Positions 1-9,148 of a DNA stretch of 64,000 bases are shown in pieces; position 1 is the first letter of the stretch; each line of letters opens with the position of its first letter. The translations under genes were made by a program, and so were the position numbers. This DNA comes from Mycolicibacterium aichiense. GTDB taxonomy: Bacteria > Actinomycetota > Actinomycetes > Mycobacteriales > Mycobacteriaceae. The notes beneath the pieces are model-generated. The model ran no database searches. It was not told where the DNA came from and worked only from the letters and a program-made list of their open reading frames with translations. The stretch is taken from positions 3,596,001-3,660,000 of the forward strand of contig NZ_AP022561.1 in the NCBI RefSeq assembly GCF_010726245.1. The letters are read 5' to 3'.

Positions 1-1
1 C

Positions 2-397
2 AACACCCTGGTGCTGCTGACCAGCTCCCTGTTCGTGGTGGCGGCGATCGGCGGTCTGCGCACCGGTGCGCGCGAGATCGCCGCACGAGCACTGGTTATC
101 GCGGCCGGCTGCGGTGTGGCGTTCGTGGCGCTGAAGGTGACCGAGTACGTCTTGCTGGTGCGGGACGGACACACCGCGGGCGTCAACCATTTCTACCTGT
201 ATTACTTCATCCTCACCGGGCTGCACCTGCTGCACGTGTGCATCGGCATTCTGGTGCTGGCGTTGATGATGACCCAGACCCGCCGAACCGAACTGTCGGC
301 GACCCGGCTGGCCGTCGTCGAGGGCGGCGGCTGCTTCTGGCACCTGGTCGACCTGCTGTGGATCGTCCTGTTCCCCCTGCTCTACCTGGTGAGCTGA
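2..397 (+). CDS. Cytochrome c oxidase subunit III family protein (NorE-like), 5' truncated
   Basis: The frame is open from the first bases of the window, so the N-terminus is missing; 131 residues remain. They form several hydrophobic helices with the subunit III signature region (HFYLYYFILTGLHLLHV near residue 65) and a C-terminal helix with FWHLVDLLWIVLF, typical of heme-copper oxidase subunit III. The short form followed at once by a small subunit IV-like protein is the arrangement of the NorE/NorF pairs that accompany nitric oxide reductases or alternative oxidases. Its TGA overlaps the next ATG (TGATG), so the two are translationally coupled. The family is clear; which oxidase it serves cannot be seen because the upstream genes lie outside the window. 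Confidence 0.85.
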   Translation, partial: NTLVLLTSSLFVVAAIGGLRTGAREIAARALVIAAGCGVAFVALKVTEYVLLVRDGHTAGVNHFYLYYFILTGLHLLHVCIGILVLALMMTQTRRTELSATRLAVVEGGGCFWHLVDLLWIVLFPLLYLVS

Positions 398-660
398 TGC
401 TGCACTTGATGCGTAACCGGGCCGGCGTGAGCTGGCTGATCCTGGTGGCCGCCACGCTGGCGTCGTTCGCGCTGGGCGCCGACCACGGCACCGGCTCGCT
501 GGTGGCCGTCGCGGTGCTGGCGATCGCGGCGATCAAGGTGCGGCTGGTGGGCCTGGACTTCATGGAGTTGCGGCACGCCCCGATCCCGCTGCGGGTGGCG
601 TTCGAGGTCTACTGCGTGGGGTTGTGGGCGCTGCTGTCAGGTTTGTATCTGTGGCTGTGA
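397..660 (+). CDS. Cytochrome c oxidase subunit IV family protein (NorF-like)
   Basis: 87 residues with three predicted membrane helices (about 9-28, 33-50 and 66-86) and the loop motif VRLVGLDFMELRHAP between helices two and three, characteristic of the prokaryotic COX4 / NorF family. The ATG overlaps the stop of the subunit III-like gene by one base, so the pair is cotranscribed and probably assembles together in the inner membrane. No gene follows on this strand; a tRNA on the other strand comes next. Confidence 0.8.
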   Translation: MLHLMRNRAGVSWLILVAATLASFALGADHGTGSLVAVAVLAIAAIKVRLVGLDFMELRHAPIPLRVAFEVYCVGLWALLSGLYLWL

Positions 661-683
661 CGCGCTGACCCTGGGAGTTCTTG

Positions 684-756
684 CTCCCCCGCTTGGACTC
701 GAACCAAGAACCGTCCGATTAACAGTCGGAAGCTCTGCCAATTGAGCTACAGGGGA
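684..756 (-). tRNA. asnT: tRNA-Asn (anticodon GTT)
   Basis: On the minus strand a full cloverleaf can be folded. The 7-bp acceptor stem pairs TCCCCTG with CGGGGGA (one G-U), the anticodon stem is TCCGA/TCGGA, the loop CTGTTAA carries anticodon GTT, and the T arm contains GGTTCGAGTCC. The discriminator base is G. The next bases read CAA, so the 3' CCA is not encoded. The M. tuberculosis asnT gene lies at the equivalent place beside the small secreted protein and dnaG. Confidence 0.95.
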
Positions 757-907
757 CTATCTGCAGCCCGCGTGAACGCTTTCGCGCTGATGCGGACCGG
801 AGAGTGACTCTAGCTTACCGGGGACCCCGGATGCCAAACCGGCGGGCGCGCGCCGACACAGGTCCGTCAGGCAGGATGGAGGGGCGAGGATTTAGGAAGG
901 GAATGCA

Positions 908-1156
908 GTGATCCAGTATCTGGCCGTGCTCGGCGTGGGTTATGTCTTGGGCACGAAGGCGGGCCGTAAGCGCTACGAGCAGATCGTCGGCACCTACCGC
1001 GCCATCACCGACAATCCCGCCACCAAAACCGTGATCGACGCAGGCCGCCGCAAGCTCGCCGACCGGGTGTCACCGGACCCGGACCCGAAGATGGTCACGC
1101 TCACCGAGATCGACGCCAACACCACCGTGGTGGAACCACAGCGGTCGGAGAAGTAG
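908..1156 (+). CDS. Small conserved mycobacterial protein of unknown function
   Basis: 82 residues from a GTG start preceded by a good Shine-Dalgarno (AGGAAGGGAA, 5 to 6 bases upstream). The N-terminus is weakly hydrophobic with a glycine motif (VLGVGYVLGTKAGRKRYEQI), which looks like the start of YtxH-type small proteins: a short membrane or amphipathic segment followed by basic residues. The rest is polar and ends in a Thr/Val-rich tail. No catalytic motif is visible and no function is proposed. It stands alone between the tRNA and the convergent secreted protein gene. Confidence 0.75.
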   Translation: MIQYLAVLGVGYVLGTKAGRKRYEQIVGTYRAITDNPATKTVIDAGRRKLADRVSPDPDPKMVTLTEIDANTTVVEPQRSEK

Positions 1157-1241
1157 GCACGACGACATCGACCTCACGGTCGTCAATCGCGAAAAATCAC
1201 AGCCCTCAGGTCAATCTCGCGGCCCGAGAGAGCCCGTGAAT

Positions 1242-1553
1242 CTAGCCCAGCGGGATGCTGATGGTCTGACCCGGCAGCAGCGGGCCGGTGCTCACACCGA
1301 TACCGCCACCGGGCATCGAGCCCGCATCAGGACCGTAGACGCCGAACTGCGGCGTCCCGATGCTGACGTTGTTGTTCGAGTACGACAGGCACTGCCCGTC
1401 GCCGCGCGAACCGAACCAGGCCAGGCAGGTGCCGCCGGGATTCGCCGACGCGGTCGGGGAGGTCAGCGCCGCCAGGGCCGGCACCGCAGCAGCGGCCACG
1501 GCAAGCGCACCGAAGGTGGCGATACGCCGGGCACGAGTATTCGCGGTAGTCAT
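1242..1553 (-). CDS. Small secreted protein with Sec signal peptide (Rv2342-like)
   Basis: 103 residues. I start at the ATG at 1553 because it has an AAAGG ribosome site just upstream and begins a good Sec signal peptide: basic MTTANTRARR, an Ala/Val core, and a cleavage site near ASA-NP at about residue 37. An in-frame upstream extension to 1628 would run into dnaG and has no such signal. The mature part is small, Gly/Ser/Pro-rich and contains two cysteines (GGTCLAW, DGQCLSY), which could form one disulfide. It sits downstream of dnaG exactly as Rv2342 does. Function unknown. Confidence 0.8.
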   Translation of the reverse strand: MTTANTRARRIATFGALAVAAAAVPALAALTSPTASANPGGTCLAWFGSRGDGQCLSYSNNNVSIGTPQFGVYGPDAGSMPGGGIGVSTGPLLPGQTISIPLG

Positions 1554-1608
1554 ATCTGACCTTTCGCCGGAGACAAGCAGCACGTTAACCATAACCCGAC
1601 GTGAGTTT

Positions 1609-3537
1609 TCACGCAGTGAGGTCGTCACCGCTGGCCTGTTCGAGCAGGCTGCGCCGATAGGCCTCCAACGCGACCAGGTCGCCGAACAATGCGTGGTATT
1701 CGTCGCCCTGCTCCACCGGCGACATTCGCTGCAACTTGGACTTGACCTCGGCGACCTGCCGGCCCACCCAGACCTCCTGCAGCCGGGCGAGCACGCTGCC
1801 GACGTATCGCGGCAGTTTCTCTTCCTCCTCGACCCGGATCGCCTCGACTCCGAGCTCGGTGATCAGGCCTTCGGTCAGCGGCGCGCCGGCCCGTTCGCGC
1901 ACGGTATCGATCCACTGGGCGCCGACGATGCCCGACGAGGTCCCGCCGGCGGCCTCGATCGCGATCCGCACCGCGGCGTACCCGGGGTGGGTGAAACTCT
2001 CCACGGTCAGCGAGTCGAACACCGGGCCGGCCAGCGCCGGATACTGCAGGGCGGCTTTGAGCGCCTCGCGCTGCGGCCACAGGGTCGGGTCGCGCGGATC
2101 GGGACGCCGCGCCCCGGCGTCGGTGACCTTGGTGCGGGCGGGCGCGGCGCGCTTGTAGTCGCGCCCCGCAGGCTTGTGACCGGCTTCCTCGCGCACCCGC
2201 GCGATCACCTGGGCGACGTCGTCCCAGCCCACCCAGCCGGCGAGCTGACGGGCGTATTCGTCGCGCAGCGTGGGGTCCTTGATCTGGGCGACCATCGGCA
2301 CGCAGCGGCGCAGCGCCGTGACCCGGCCCTCGGCGGATTCCAGATCGTGCTCGGCCAGTGCGGTGCGGATCGCGAACTCGAACAGCGGCGTGCGCCTGGC
2401 CACCAGGTCGCGCAGCGCACCGTCGCCCTGCGCCAGCCTCAGGTCGCACGGGTCCATTCCGTCCGCGGCCACCGCCACGAAGCTCTGCCCGGCCAGGTTC
2501 TGCTCGCCCGCGAACGCCTTGAGCGCGGCCGCGCGCCCGGCCGCGTCGCCGTCGAAGACGTAGATCAGTTCGCCGCGGAAGAACTTGTCGTCCATCATCA
2601 GCCGCCGCAGCATCGACAGGTGCTCGTCGCCGAACGCGGTGCCACAGGACGCGACCGCGGTGGTGACGCCGGCCAGATGCATGGCCATCACGTCGGTGTA
2701 GCCCTCGACGACGACGGCCTGATGCCCCTTGGCGATATCGCGCTTGGCCAGGTCGATGCCGAACAGCACGTTCGACTTCTTGTAGAGCACGGTCTCCGGG
2801 GTGTTGACGTACTTGGCTTCCATCTGGTCGTCAGCGAAGATTCGGCGGGCACCGAAGCCGACGGTCTCGCCGCTGGCGGTGCGGATCGGCCACAGCAGCC
2901 TGCGGTGGAAGCGATCCATCGGTCCGCGTCTGCCCTCACGCGAGAGCCCGGCGGCTTCGAGCTCCTTGAACTCGAAGCCCTTGCGGATCAGATGCGTGGT
3001 CAGCGAATCCCAGCCCGACGGCGCGAACCCGCAGCCGAACTGGCGGGCCGAGGCGGTGTCGAAATTGCGCTCGGTCAGATATTGCCGCGCGGGCGCGGCC
3101 TCCTCGGATTCCAGTGCGGCAGCATAGAATTCCTGCGCGGCCGCATTGGCGGCGATCAGCCGGCTACGGCTGCCACGGTCGCGCTGCACGCTGGTGCCGC
3201 CGCCGCTGTAGGTCACGGTGTAGCCGACCCGGTCGGCCAGCATTTCGACGGCTTCGACGAAGCTGACGTGCTCGATCTTCTGGATGAACGCGTAGGCGTC
3301 GCCGCCCTCGCCGCAGCCGAAGCAGTGGAAGTGACCGTGATTGGGCCGCACGTGGAACGACGGCGACTTCTCGTCGTGGAACGGGCACAGGCCCTTCATC
3401 GAATCGGCGCCGGCCCGGCGCAGCTGCACGTAGTCGCCGACGACGTCTTCGATGCGGACCTGGTCACGGATCGCGGCGATGTCGCGGTCGGAGATTCGAC
3501 CCTTGCGGTCTCCACCTCCGCTCACCGCTGTCGTCAT
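1609..3537 (-). CDS. dnaG: DNA primase DnaG
   Basis: Synthesises the RNA primers for chromosomal replication. About 642 residues, the usual length for mycobacterial DnaG. The N-terminal zinc-binding domain has the CPFHDEKSP...HCFGCGEGG pattern (Cys-His-Cys-Cys, about residues 50-75). The TOPRIM core follows, with VVVEGYTD (acidic Glu) and YVFDGDAAG (DxD type) motifs. The C-terminal third is the DnaB-interacting region. The ATG at 3537 is preferred; a GTG two codons upstream (3543) is also possible. It lies 9 bases downstream of dgt and is probably cotranscribed with it. Confidence 0.97.
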   Translation of the reverse strand: MTTAVSGGGDRKGRISDRDIAAIRDQVRIEDVVGDYVQLRRAGADSMKGLCPFHDEKSPSFHVRPNHGHFHCFGCGEGGDAYAFIQKIEHVSFVEAVEMLADRVGYTVTYSGGGTSVQRDRGSRSRLIAANAAAQEFYAAALESEEAAPARQYLTERNFDTASARQFGCGFAPSGWDSLTTHLIRKGFEFKELEAAGLSREGRRGPMDRFHRRLLWPIRTASGETVGFGARRIFADDQMEAKYVNTPETVLYKKSNVLFGIDLAKRDIAKGHQAVVVEGYTDVMAMHLAGVTTAVASCGTAFGDEHLSMLRRLMMDDKFFRGELIYVFDGDAAGRAAALKAFAGEQNLAGQSFVAVAADGMDPCDLRLAQGDGALRDLVARRTPLFEFAIRTALAEHDLESAEGRVTALRRCVPMVAQIKDPTLRDEYARQLAGWVGWDDVAQVIARVREEAGHKPAGRDYKRAAPARTKVTDAGARRPDPRDPTLWPQREALKAALQYPALAGPVFDSLTVESFTHPGYAAVRIAIEAAGGTSSGIVGAQWIDTVRERAGAPLTEGLITELGVEAIRVEEEEKLPRYVGSVLARLQEVWVGRQVAEVKSKLQRMSPVEQGDEYHALFGDLVALEAYRRSLLEQASGDDLTA

Positions 3538-3546
3538 CGGCACAGT

Positions 3547-4815
3547 CTAGGACGCGGGGCCGCCGGCGATGTGCGCGTCGATGCGCTCCACCCTGCCTTC
3601 GGTGTAGGAGGCGAGCTGATCGACGACAACCCGCATCCGCGCCGCGTCGTCATCGGCGGCGGTGAACTCCGGCGCGAACACCGGATCGAGTGTGGCGGGC
3701 GCACCGTCGAGCAGCCAGTTCGCCACCCGGTGGATCCGTTCCCGTTGCTGCGCCTGCAGTTCCAGGTGCCGCGGGTCGGACATGATGAACTGCAGCGCCA
3801 GCGTCTTGAGCAGCGCCACCTCGGCGCGGACGGTCGCGGGCACCTGCAGATCGGCCTGGTAGCGCACCAGCGGCTGCGGCCCGGCGACCTCGTGGGTCAG
3901 CCGTACTGCCGCTGAGGCGAACCGGCCGACCAGTTCACTGGTCAGCCGCTTGAGCGCGACTGATGCCGCGAGCGTGCCGTCGTACTTGCCGACGCCGGCG
4001 ACAACCGGCAGCTGGGACAACCGCTCGCCGGCAGCCTCCAGATCGGCGGCGGCGATCGTGTTGGACTCCCCCAACGCGCCCAGCGCCGCGGCGGCGTCGG
4101 CGTCGGCCAGCACCCGCAGGTCGATGCGGCCAGACACCACTCCGTCTTCGACGTCGTGCACGGAGTAGGCCACGTCGTCGGCCCAATCCATCACCTGGGA
4201 CTCCAGACACGGGCGTCGCGACGGCGCGGCGCCCCGCACCCACTGCGCCAGCGCCCGGTCGTCTTCGTAGAAGCCGAACTTGCGCACGCCCGGTTCGCGG
4301 AACCACGGATACTTCGTGACGGCGTCCAGTCCCGCGCGGGTGAGGTTCAGGCCCACGCTGCGACCTTGTCCGTCAAGCACTTTCGGCTCGATGCGGGTCA
4401 GGATGCGGAAGTTCTGGGCGTTGCCTTCGAAGCCGCCGCAGGCGGCCGCGAACTCGTCGAGCGCACGTTCCCCGTTGTGGCCGTACGGCGGATGTCCGAT
4501 GTCGTGCGCCAGACCGGCCATATCCACCAGATCGGCGTCGCATCCCAGCGGCAGCGCCATCCCCCGCCCGATCTGGGCGACCTCCAGCGAATGGGTCAGC
4601 CTGGTGCGCGGGTTTTCGCTCTCCCGCGGACCGACCACCTGAGTCTTGTCGGCCAGCCGGCGAAGAGCGGCACAGTGCAGCACGCGCGCACGGTCGCGGG
4701 CGAAGTCGGTGCGATGCTCCGTCGACGTGCCGGGCAGCCCGGCAGTCTTCGGCGGCTCGTGCACCACCCGCTCACGGTCGGCCTCGTCGTAGTGGCCGTG
4801 CTCATTCGTCGTCAC
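3547..4815 (-). CDS. dgt: Deoxyguanosinetriphosphate triphosphohydrolase-like protein
   Basis: Hydrolyses dNTPs (classically dGTP) to nucleoside plus triphosphate. About 422 residues. The HD-domain ligands are visible: [10 protein letters not shown] (His), [16 protein letters not shown] (HD plus the second-sphere HxxxxGH), and a late Asp in [18 protein letters not shown] use the GTG at 4815 ([10 protein letters not shown]), which matches the N-terminus of relatives; the frame extends to a GTG at 4836. The start is 45 bases from the divergent TPM-protein gene, so the two promoters share that space. dnaG follows. Confidence 0.93.
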   Translation of the reverse strand: MTTNEHGHYDEADRERVVHEPPKTAGLPGTSTEHRTDFARDRARVLHCAALRRLADKTQVVGPRESENPRTRLTHSLEVAQIGRGMALPLGCDADLVDMAGLAHDIGHPPYGHNGERALDEFAAACGGFEGNAQNFRILTRIEPKVLDGQGRSVGLNLTRAGLDAVTKYPWFREPGVRKFGFYEDDRALAQWVRGAAPSRRPCLESQVMDWADDVAYSVHDVEDGVVSGRIDLRVLADADAAAALGALGESNTIAAADLEAAGERLSQLPVVAGVGKYDGTLAASVALKRLTSELVGRFASAAVRLTHEVAGPQPLVRYQADLQVPATVRAEVALLKTLALQFIMSDPRHLELQAQQRERIHRVANWLLDGAPATLDPVFAPEFTAADDDAARMRVVVDQLASYTEGRVERIDAHIAGGPAS

Positions 4816-4859
4816 CGACGCACAGTCTGCCAGCACCGGCCCTACTACATTTGACGGTC

Positions 4860-6872
4860 ATGCGCCTCGCACGTCTGTTCAGCCTGCTCGCGGCCATCCT
4901 GACCACCGCCACCCTGGTGGCACCCGCCGCGACGGCCGAGCCACCGTTCCGGCTGCCGGATTACGTCACCGACAACGCCGGCGTCCTGGCCGGCGGCCAG
5001 CTGGCCAGCGTCCAGAATGCCGTCGACAGCCTCTACCGCGAGCGGAACGTGCGCCTGTGGGTGGTGTTCGTCGACTCCTTCGCCCCAAAAAGTGCGGTGG
5101 GTTGGACCGAGGAAACCCGCGTGGCCAGCGATCTGAGCAACCAGGACGCGATCCTGGCCGTCGCGACCGGGCAGCGCTCCTACGCCTTCCTGGTGCCCAC
5201 CGCGGCGGCCGGCGGCGCGAAGATCGACGACCTGCGCCACGACAAGATCGAGCCCGCGCTGCACAACGGCGACTGGGCGGGCGCCGCGATCGCTGCGGCG
5301 GATGGCCTTGCCGCCAAGGGCACCAGCAGCGGCAGCGGGTTCTCGCTACTGCCGCTGGTGATCATTCTGGGCGTCATCATCCTGGCGGTGGCGGTTTTGC
5401 TGGTGTGGAGCCGCCGGCGGCGGCGCAAGCGGCACGAAGCCGAGGTGGCCGCCGCCAAGCGGGTCGACCCCACCGATCCCGCTGCCCTGGCCTCGGTTCC
5501 GCTCGACGCTCTCGACGAGCTGTCCCGCTCGATCGTCGTCGACGTCGACAACGCCGTGCGCACCAGCTCCAACGAATTGACCTTGGCTATCGAGGAATTT
5601 GGCGAGCAACAGACGCAACCATTCGTGCGCGCCGTCGACAACGCCAAGGCCACCCTGCAGCAGGCCTTCAACGTGCGCCAGCAGCTCGACGATGCGGTGC
5701 CCGAAACGCCCGCACAGCGCCGCGACCTGTTGACCCGGGTGGTGGTCGCCGCTGCCCGGGCCAACCGTGAGCTCGACGCCCAGAACCAGGCGTTCCATCA
5801 GCTGCGCGACCTCGTCATCAACGCACCCGACCGGCTGGACACGCTGACCCAGAAACTGGTCGACGTCAGCGCCCGCATCGATCCCGCCGAGGACACGTTG
5901 ACTCAGCTGCACACCGAGTTCGCCGAGTCGGCGCTGGCCTCGGTGGCGCGCAACGCCGCTGCCGCCAAGGAGCGCCTGGACTTCGCCGACAGCTCGATCA
6001 GCCGGGCCCGCGAGCTGGTGGCCAAACCGGTGGCCGGTGAGCAGAGCGAACTGGTGGATTGTGTTCGCGGCGCGGAAGCCGCTCTGCAACAGGCTGATTC
6101 GATGCTCGACGCGGTCGACAGCGCGGCCAGCGACATCCGCCGCGCGGTCGCCACCCTGCCTGCGGCGATCGCCGACACTCAGCAGGGCATCAACCAGGCC
6201 GTGGCCCAGCTGACCCAGGGCGGCCTGTCCAACACCGCCGAATTGACCGCTGCCCGCGACGCTGCGGTCGCGGCGGTGGCCGCGGCCCAGGCCAACGGAT
6301 CGGCCGATCCGCTGGGGGCGTTCACGCAACTGACCCAGGCCGACGCCGACCTGGACCGGCTACTGGCCAGCGTGGCCGAGGAACGCGAGAACGCCGAACG
6401 ACTGGGCCGCTCCTACGACCAGGCGCTGTTCACCGCGCAGTCGCGGGTGCGGTCGGTGGCCGACTATGTCGACACCCGCCGCGGCAGCGTCGGGCCCGAG
6501 GCGCGCACCCGCCTCAACGAGGCGGTGCGTCAACTCGAGGCCGCGCAGGCCAAGCGGAAGACCAACGTCGCAGAGGCAATCGCACACGCCAACGGTGCGT
6601 CGATGCTGGCCGCCCAAGCGCAGCAGTTGGCCAACAACGACGTCCAGGCAGCGCAGCGCTCCTACATGAATCACTATGGCGGCGTTGGTGGTTCGTCGAA
6701 CATGGGTGCCGTCATCGGCGGCATCATCCTCGGCAACATCCTGTCCGGCGGCATGCGCGGCGGATTCGGCGGAGGGTTCGGCGGCGGTGGCGGATGGTCG
6801 TCGACGACTTTCGGCGGATCGTCAGGCGGTTCCGACGGCGGCGGGATGCTGGGCGGCGGTGGCCGCTTCTAG
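4860..6872 (+). CDS. TPM-domain membrane protein with coiled-coil and Gly-rich tail (Rv2345-like)
   Basis: About 670 residues. A Sec signal peptide (to about residue 27, ATA-EP) is followed by a TPM domain (PDYVTDNAGVLAGGQL through about residue 145), which in other bacteria acts in envelope quality control or photosystem repair. A membrane helix near 165-187 (LLPLVIILGVIILAVAVLLV) ends in a basic RRRRRKR patch. A long Ala/Gln/Asp-rich helical region (about 230-610) is very likely coiled coil. The last 50 residues are Gly-rich (GGGFGGGGGWSS). Topology: TPM outside, coiled coil and Gly tail inside. The ATG at 4860 is preferred over a TTG at 4851. Exact function unknown. Confidence 0.88.
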   Translation: MRLARLFSLLAAILTTATLVAPAATAEPPFRLPDYVTDNAGVLAGGQLASVQNAVDSLYRERNVRLWVVFVDSFAPKSAVGWTEETRVASDLSNQDAILAVATGQRSYAFLVPTAAAGGAKIDDLRHDKIEPALHNGDWAGAAIAAADGLAAKGTSSGSGFSLLPLVIILGVIILAVAVLLVWSRRRRRKRHEAEVAAAKRVDPTDPAALASVPLDALDELSRSIVVDVDNAVRTSSNELTLAIEEFGEQQTQPFVRAVDNAKATLQQAFNVRQQLDDAVPETPAQRRDLLTRVVVAAARANRELDAQNQAFHQLRDLVINAPDRLDTLTQKLVDVSARIDPAEDTLTQLHTEFAESALASVARNAAAAKERLDFADSSISRARELVAKPVAGEQSELVDCVRGAEAALQQADSMLDAVDSAASDIRRAVATLPAAIADTQQGINQAVAQLTQGGLSNTAELTAARDAAVAAVAAAQANGSADPLGAFTQLTQADADLDRLLASVAEERENAERLGRSYDQALFTAQSRVRSVADYVDTRRGSVGPEARTRLNEAVRQLEAAQAKRKTNVAEAIAHANGASMLAAQAQQLANNDVQAAQRSYMNHYGGVGGSSNMGAVIGGIILGNILSGGMRGGFGGGFGGGGGWSSTTFGGSSGGSDGGGMLGGGGRF

Positions 6873-6882
6873 GCCGCTTCTA
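6861..6882. repeat. 11-bp tandem duplication carrying both convergent stop codons
   Basis: GGCCGCTTCTA occurs twice head to tail (6861-6871 and 6872-6882). The first copy, with the next base, supplies the TAG that ends the TPM protein gene. The second copy, read on the other strand, supplies the TAG that ends glyS. The two convergent genes are therefore only seven bases apart, with no room for a separate terminator. Confidence 0.85.
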
Positions 6883-8274
6883 GCCCTTCAGCCGGGTGGC
6901 CAGGTAGTCGACCACCGAGTCGATGCCGATCCGCTCCTGGGTCATCTGATCGCGCTCGCGCACGGTCACCGCGTGATCCTCGAGGGAGTCGAAGTCGACG
7001 GTCACGCAGTACGGCGTGCCGATCTCGTCCTGGCGGCGATAGCGGCGGCCGATCGCACCGGCGTCGTCGAACTCGATGTTCCAGTTCTTGCGCAACTCCG
7101 CGGCCAGATCCTTGGCCTTCGGGCTGAGATCGGCGTGCCGCGACAGCGGCAGTACCGCGGCCTTCACCGGCGCCAGCCGCGGGTCCAGCCGCAGCACCGT
7201 GCGCTTGTCCACCCCACCCTTGGCGTTCGGCGCCTCGTCCTCGGCGTAGGCGTCGACGAGGAACGCCATGAACGAACGGGTAAGTCCCGCTGCGGGTTCG
7301 ATGACGTACGGGATGTAGCGGGTATCGGCGGCCTGGTCGTAGAACGACAGGTCGGTGCCGGAATGCTGCGAGTGCGTCTTGAGGTCGAAGTCGGTGCGGT
7401 TGGCGATGCCTTCGAGCTCACCCCACGGGTTGCCCTGGAAACCGAACTTGTACTCGATGTCGGTGGTGCCTGCCGAGTAGTGCGACAGCTTCTCCTTGGG
7501 GTGCTCGAAGAGCCGCAGGTTGTCGCGGGTGATGCCGAGATCGATGTACCACTGCAGCCGGGTGTCGATCCAGTACTGGTGCCACTCGGGCGCGGTGGCC
7601 GGCTCGACGAAGAACTCCATCTCCATCTGCTCGAACTCGCGGGTGCGGAAGATGAAGTTGCCCGGGGTGATCTCGTTGCGGAAGCTCTTGCCGATCTGAC
7701 CGATTCCGAACGGTGGCTTCTTGCGCGAGGTGGTCACCACATTCGCGAAGTTCACGAAGATGCCCTGCGCGGTCTCGGGCCGCAGGTAGTGCATGCCTTC
7801 TTCGGACTCGATCGGCCCGAGGTAGGTCTTGAGCATCATGTTGAATTCGCGGGGCTCGGTCCACTGGCCCTTGGTGCCGCAGTCCGGGCAGACGATCTCG
7901 GTCATCGCGACCGACTCGGGGTCCGCGATTCCCTTCTTCTCCGCGTACGCCTCCTGCAGGTGATCCTGGCGGTGACGCTTGTGGCAGTTGAGGCACTCGA
8001 TGAGCGGATCGTTGAACACCTCGACGTGGCCGGAGGCCACCCACACCTCGCGAGGCAGGATGATCGAGCTGTCCAGGCCGACGACGTCGTCGCGGCCGGT
8101 CACCACCGACCGCCACCATTGCCGTTTGATGTTCTCCTTGAGCTCCACACCCAGGGGGCCGTAGTCCCAGGCCGATTTGGTCCCGCCGTAGATCTCGCCG
8201 GCTGGATAGACCAAGCCACGACGCTTGGCCAGGTTGACGACGGAATCGATGACGGACGCCACGGTGGGTGCCAC
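6880..8274 (-). CDS. glyS: Glycyl-tRNA synthetase (alpha2 type)
   Basis: Charges tRNA-Gly. About 464 residues of the class II dimeric type. Motif 2 region [25 protein letters not shown], motif 3 [10 protein letters not shown] and the C-terminal anticodon-binding domain are all present. An insertion near residues 90-130 has two Cys pairs (CLNCHKRH and CPDCGTKG) spaced like a zinc ribbon; as I recall it, the M. tuberculosis enzyme lacks these cysteines. The start is uncertain: GTG at 8274 or 8262, or ATG at 8304. It is divergent from smtB-zur across about 130 bases. Confidence 0.95.
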   Translation of the reverse strand: MAPTVASVIDSVVNLAKRRGLVYPAGEIYGGTKSAWDYGPLGVELKENIKRQWWRSVVTGRDDVVGLDSSIILPREVWVASGHVEVFNDPLIECLNCHKRHRQDHLQEAYAEKKGIADPESVAMTEIVCPDCGTKGQWTEPREFNMMLKTYLGPIESEEGMHYLRPETAQGIFVNFANVVTTSRKKPPFGIGQIGKSFRNEITPGNFIFRTREFEQMEMEFFVEPATAPEWHQYWIDTRLQWYIDLGITRDNLRLFEHPKEKLSHYSAGTTDIEYKFGFQGNPWGELEGIANRTDFDLKTHSQHSGTDLSFYDQAADTRYIPYVIEPAAGLTRSFMAFLVDAYAEDEAPNAKGGVDKRTVLRLDPRLAPVKAAVLPLSRHADLSPKAKDLAAELRKNWNIEFDDAGAIGRRYRRQDEIGTPYCVTVDFDSLEDHAVTVRERDQMTQERIGIDSVVDYLATRLKG

Positions 8275-8369
8275 TCCTGTTCTGTGAACGGACAACAGCC
8301 CCATAGCCTAGCGACCTCTCGGCGGACCCTTTGACATGCGTGATCGTGCATGGAAAAGTGGACACCAAC

Positions 8370-8384
8370 TGGAAATCGTTTCCA
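8370..8384. promoter_or_regulatory. Palindromic operator candidate upstream of smtB-zur
   Basis: TGGAAA-TCG-TTTCCA is a perfect 6-bp inverted repeat with a 3-bp spacer, 18 bases upstream of the smtB ATG and in the glyS-smtB divergent region. It resembles in layout the AT-rich dyads bound by zinc-responsive SmtB and Zur regulators in mycobacteria. Which of the two binds it is an inference. Confidence 0.55.
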
Positions 8385-8402
8385 ATAACGTGGAGGTGCG
8401 AA

Positions 8403-8708
8403 ATGACCACCGCCACCGACCATGCCGCCCTCCTGGAACGCGCCGGCGAACTGTTGCGCGCGCTGGCCGCCCCGGTGCGTATCGCGATCGTTCTGCAATT
8501 GCGGGAGTCCCGGCGGTGCGTGCATGAGCTGGTCGACGCTCTCGACGTGCCGCAGCCCCTCGTCAGCCAGCATCTGCGAATCCTGAAGGCGGCAGGCGTG
8601 GTCGCCGGCGAACGATCCGGGCGGGAAGTGATGTACCGACTGGTCGACGAGCACCTGGCCGAGATCATCGTCGCCGCCATCAGCCACGCCGGCGAGGAGC
8701 ACTCATGA
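8403..8708 (+). CDS. smtB: ArsR/SmtB-family zinc-responsive repressor
   Basis: 101 residues with a winged helix-turn-helix (VHELVDALDVPQPLVSQHLRILKAAGVV). The C-terminal helix carries DEH...H..EEH, the alpha-5 metal site of SmtB-type zinc sensors. In M. tuberculosis the equivalent Rv2358 represses its own operon with zur, and zinc releases it. Here too the stop overlaps the zur ATG (ATGA), so the two are translationally coupled. A dyad operator candidate lies at 8370-8384. The ATG at 8403 follows GGAGGTGCGAA. Confidence 0.9.
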   Translation: MTTATDHAALLERAGELLRALAAPVRIAIVLQLRESRRCVHELVDALDVPQPLVSQHLRILKAAGVVAGERSGREVMYRLVDEHLAEIIVAAISHAGEEHS

Positions 8709-9127
8709 CCGGCGCAGACGTCCGCCCTCGCGCCGGCGCGGGCGGGGTGCGGGCGACTCGTCAGCGAGCGTCCATCATCGCTCTGCTCGACACCGTCGAC
8801 GAGTTCCGCTCGGCGCAGGAGTTACACGACGAGCTGCGCCGCCGCGGCGAGAACATCGGACTGACCACGGTGTACCGGACGCTGCAATCACTGTCGGCGG
8901 CCGATCTGGTGGACATGGTGCGCACCGATACCGGGGAGTCGGTCTACCGGCGCTGCGCCGGCGCGGACCATCACCATCACCTGGTGTGCCGCAGTTGCGG
9001 TGCGGCGGTGGAGGTCAGCGGTCGCGAAGTCGAGGCTTGGGCCGCGGAAGTGGCTGCCGAGCATGGCTTTTCGGACGTCAGCCACACGATCGAGTTGTTC
9101 GGCACCTGCACACAGTGCCGGAGCTGA
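8705..9127 (+). CDS. zur: Fur-family zinc uptake regulator Zur (FurB)
   Basis: 140 residues. The N-terminal winged helix (TRQRASIIALLDTV...GLTTVYRTLQSLSAADLV) binds DNA. The HHHH-containing regulatory metal region (GADHHHHLVCRSCG) and a CxxC...CxxC structural zinc site (CRSC and CTQC) follow. With zinc bound it represses zinc uptake and zinc-free ribosomal protein paralogs. It overlaps smtB by 4 bp, giving the classic smtB-zur zinc relay: SmtB derepresses zur when zinc is plentiful. Confidence 0.93.
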   Translation: MTGADVRPRAGAGGVRATRQRASIIALLDTVDEFRSAQELHDELRRRGENIGLTTVYRTLQSLSAADLVDMVRTDTGESVYRRCAGADHHHHLVCRSCGAAVEVSGREVEAWAAEVAAEHGFSDVSHTIELFGTCTQCRS

Positions 9128-9148
9128 GCTAGCGCGCCGCGGGCATGC

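Noticed and set aside
1360..3915. Plus-strand open frame of about 850 codons across dnaG and dgt
   Set aside because: Antisense to two certain genes; composition is typical of reverse-complement high-GC frames (Arg/Gly/His/Gln-rich, no domains).
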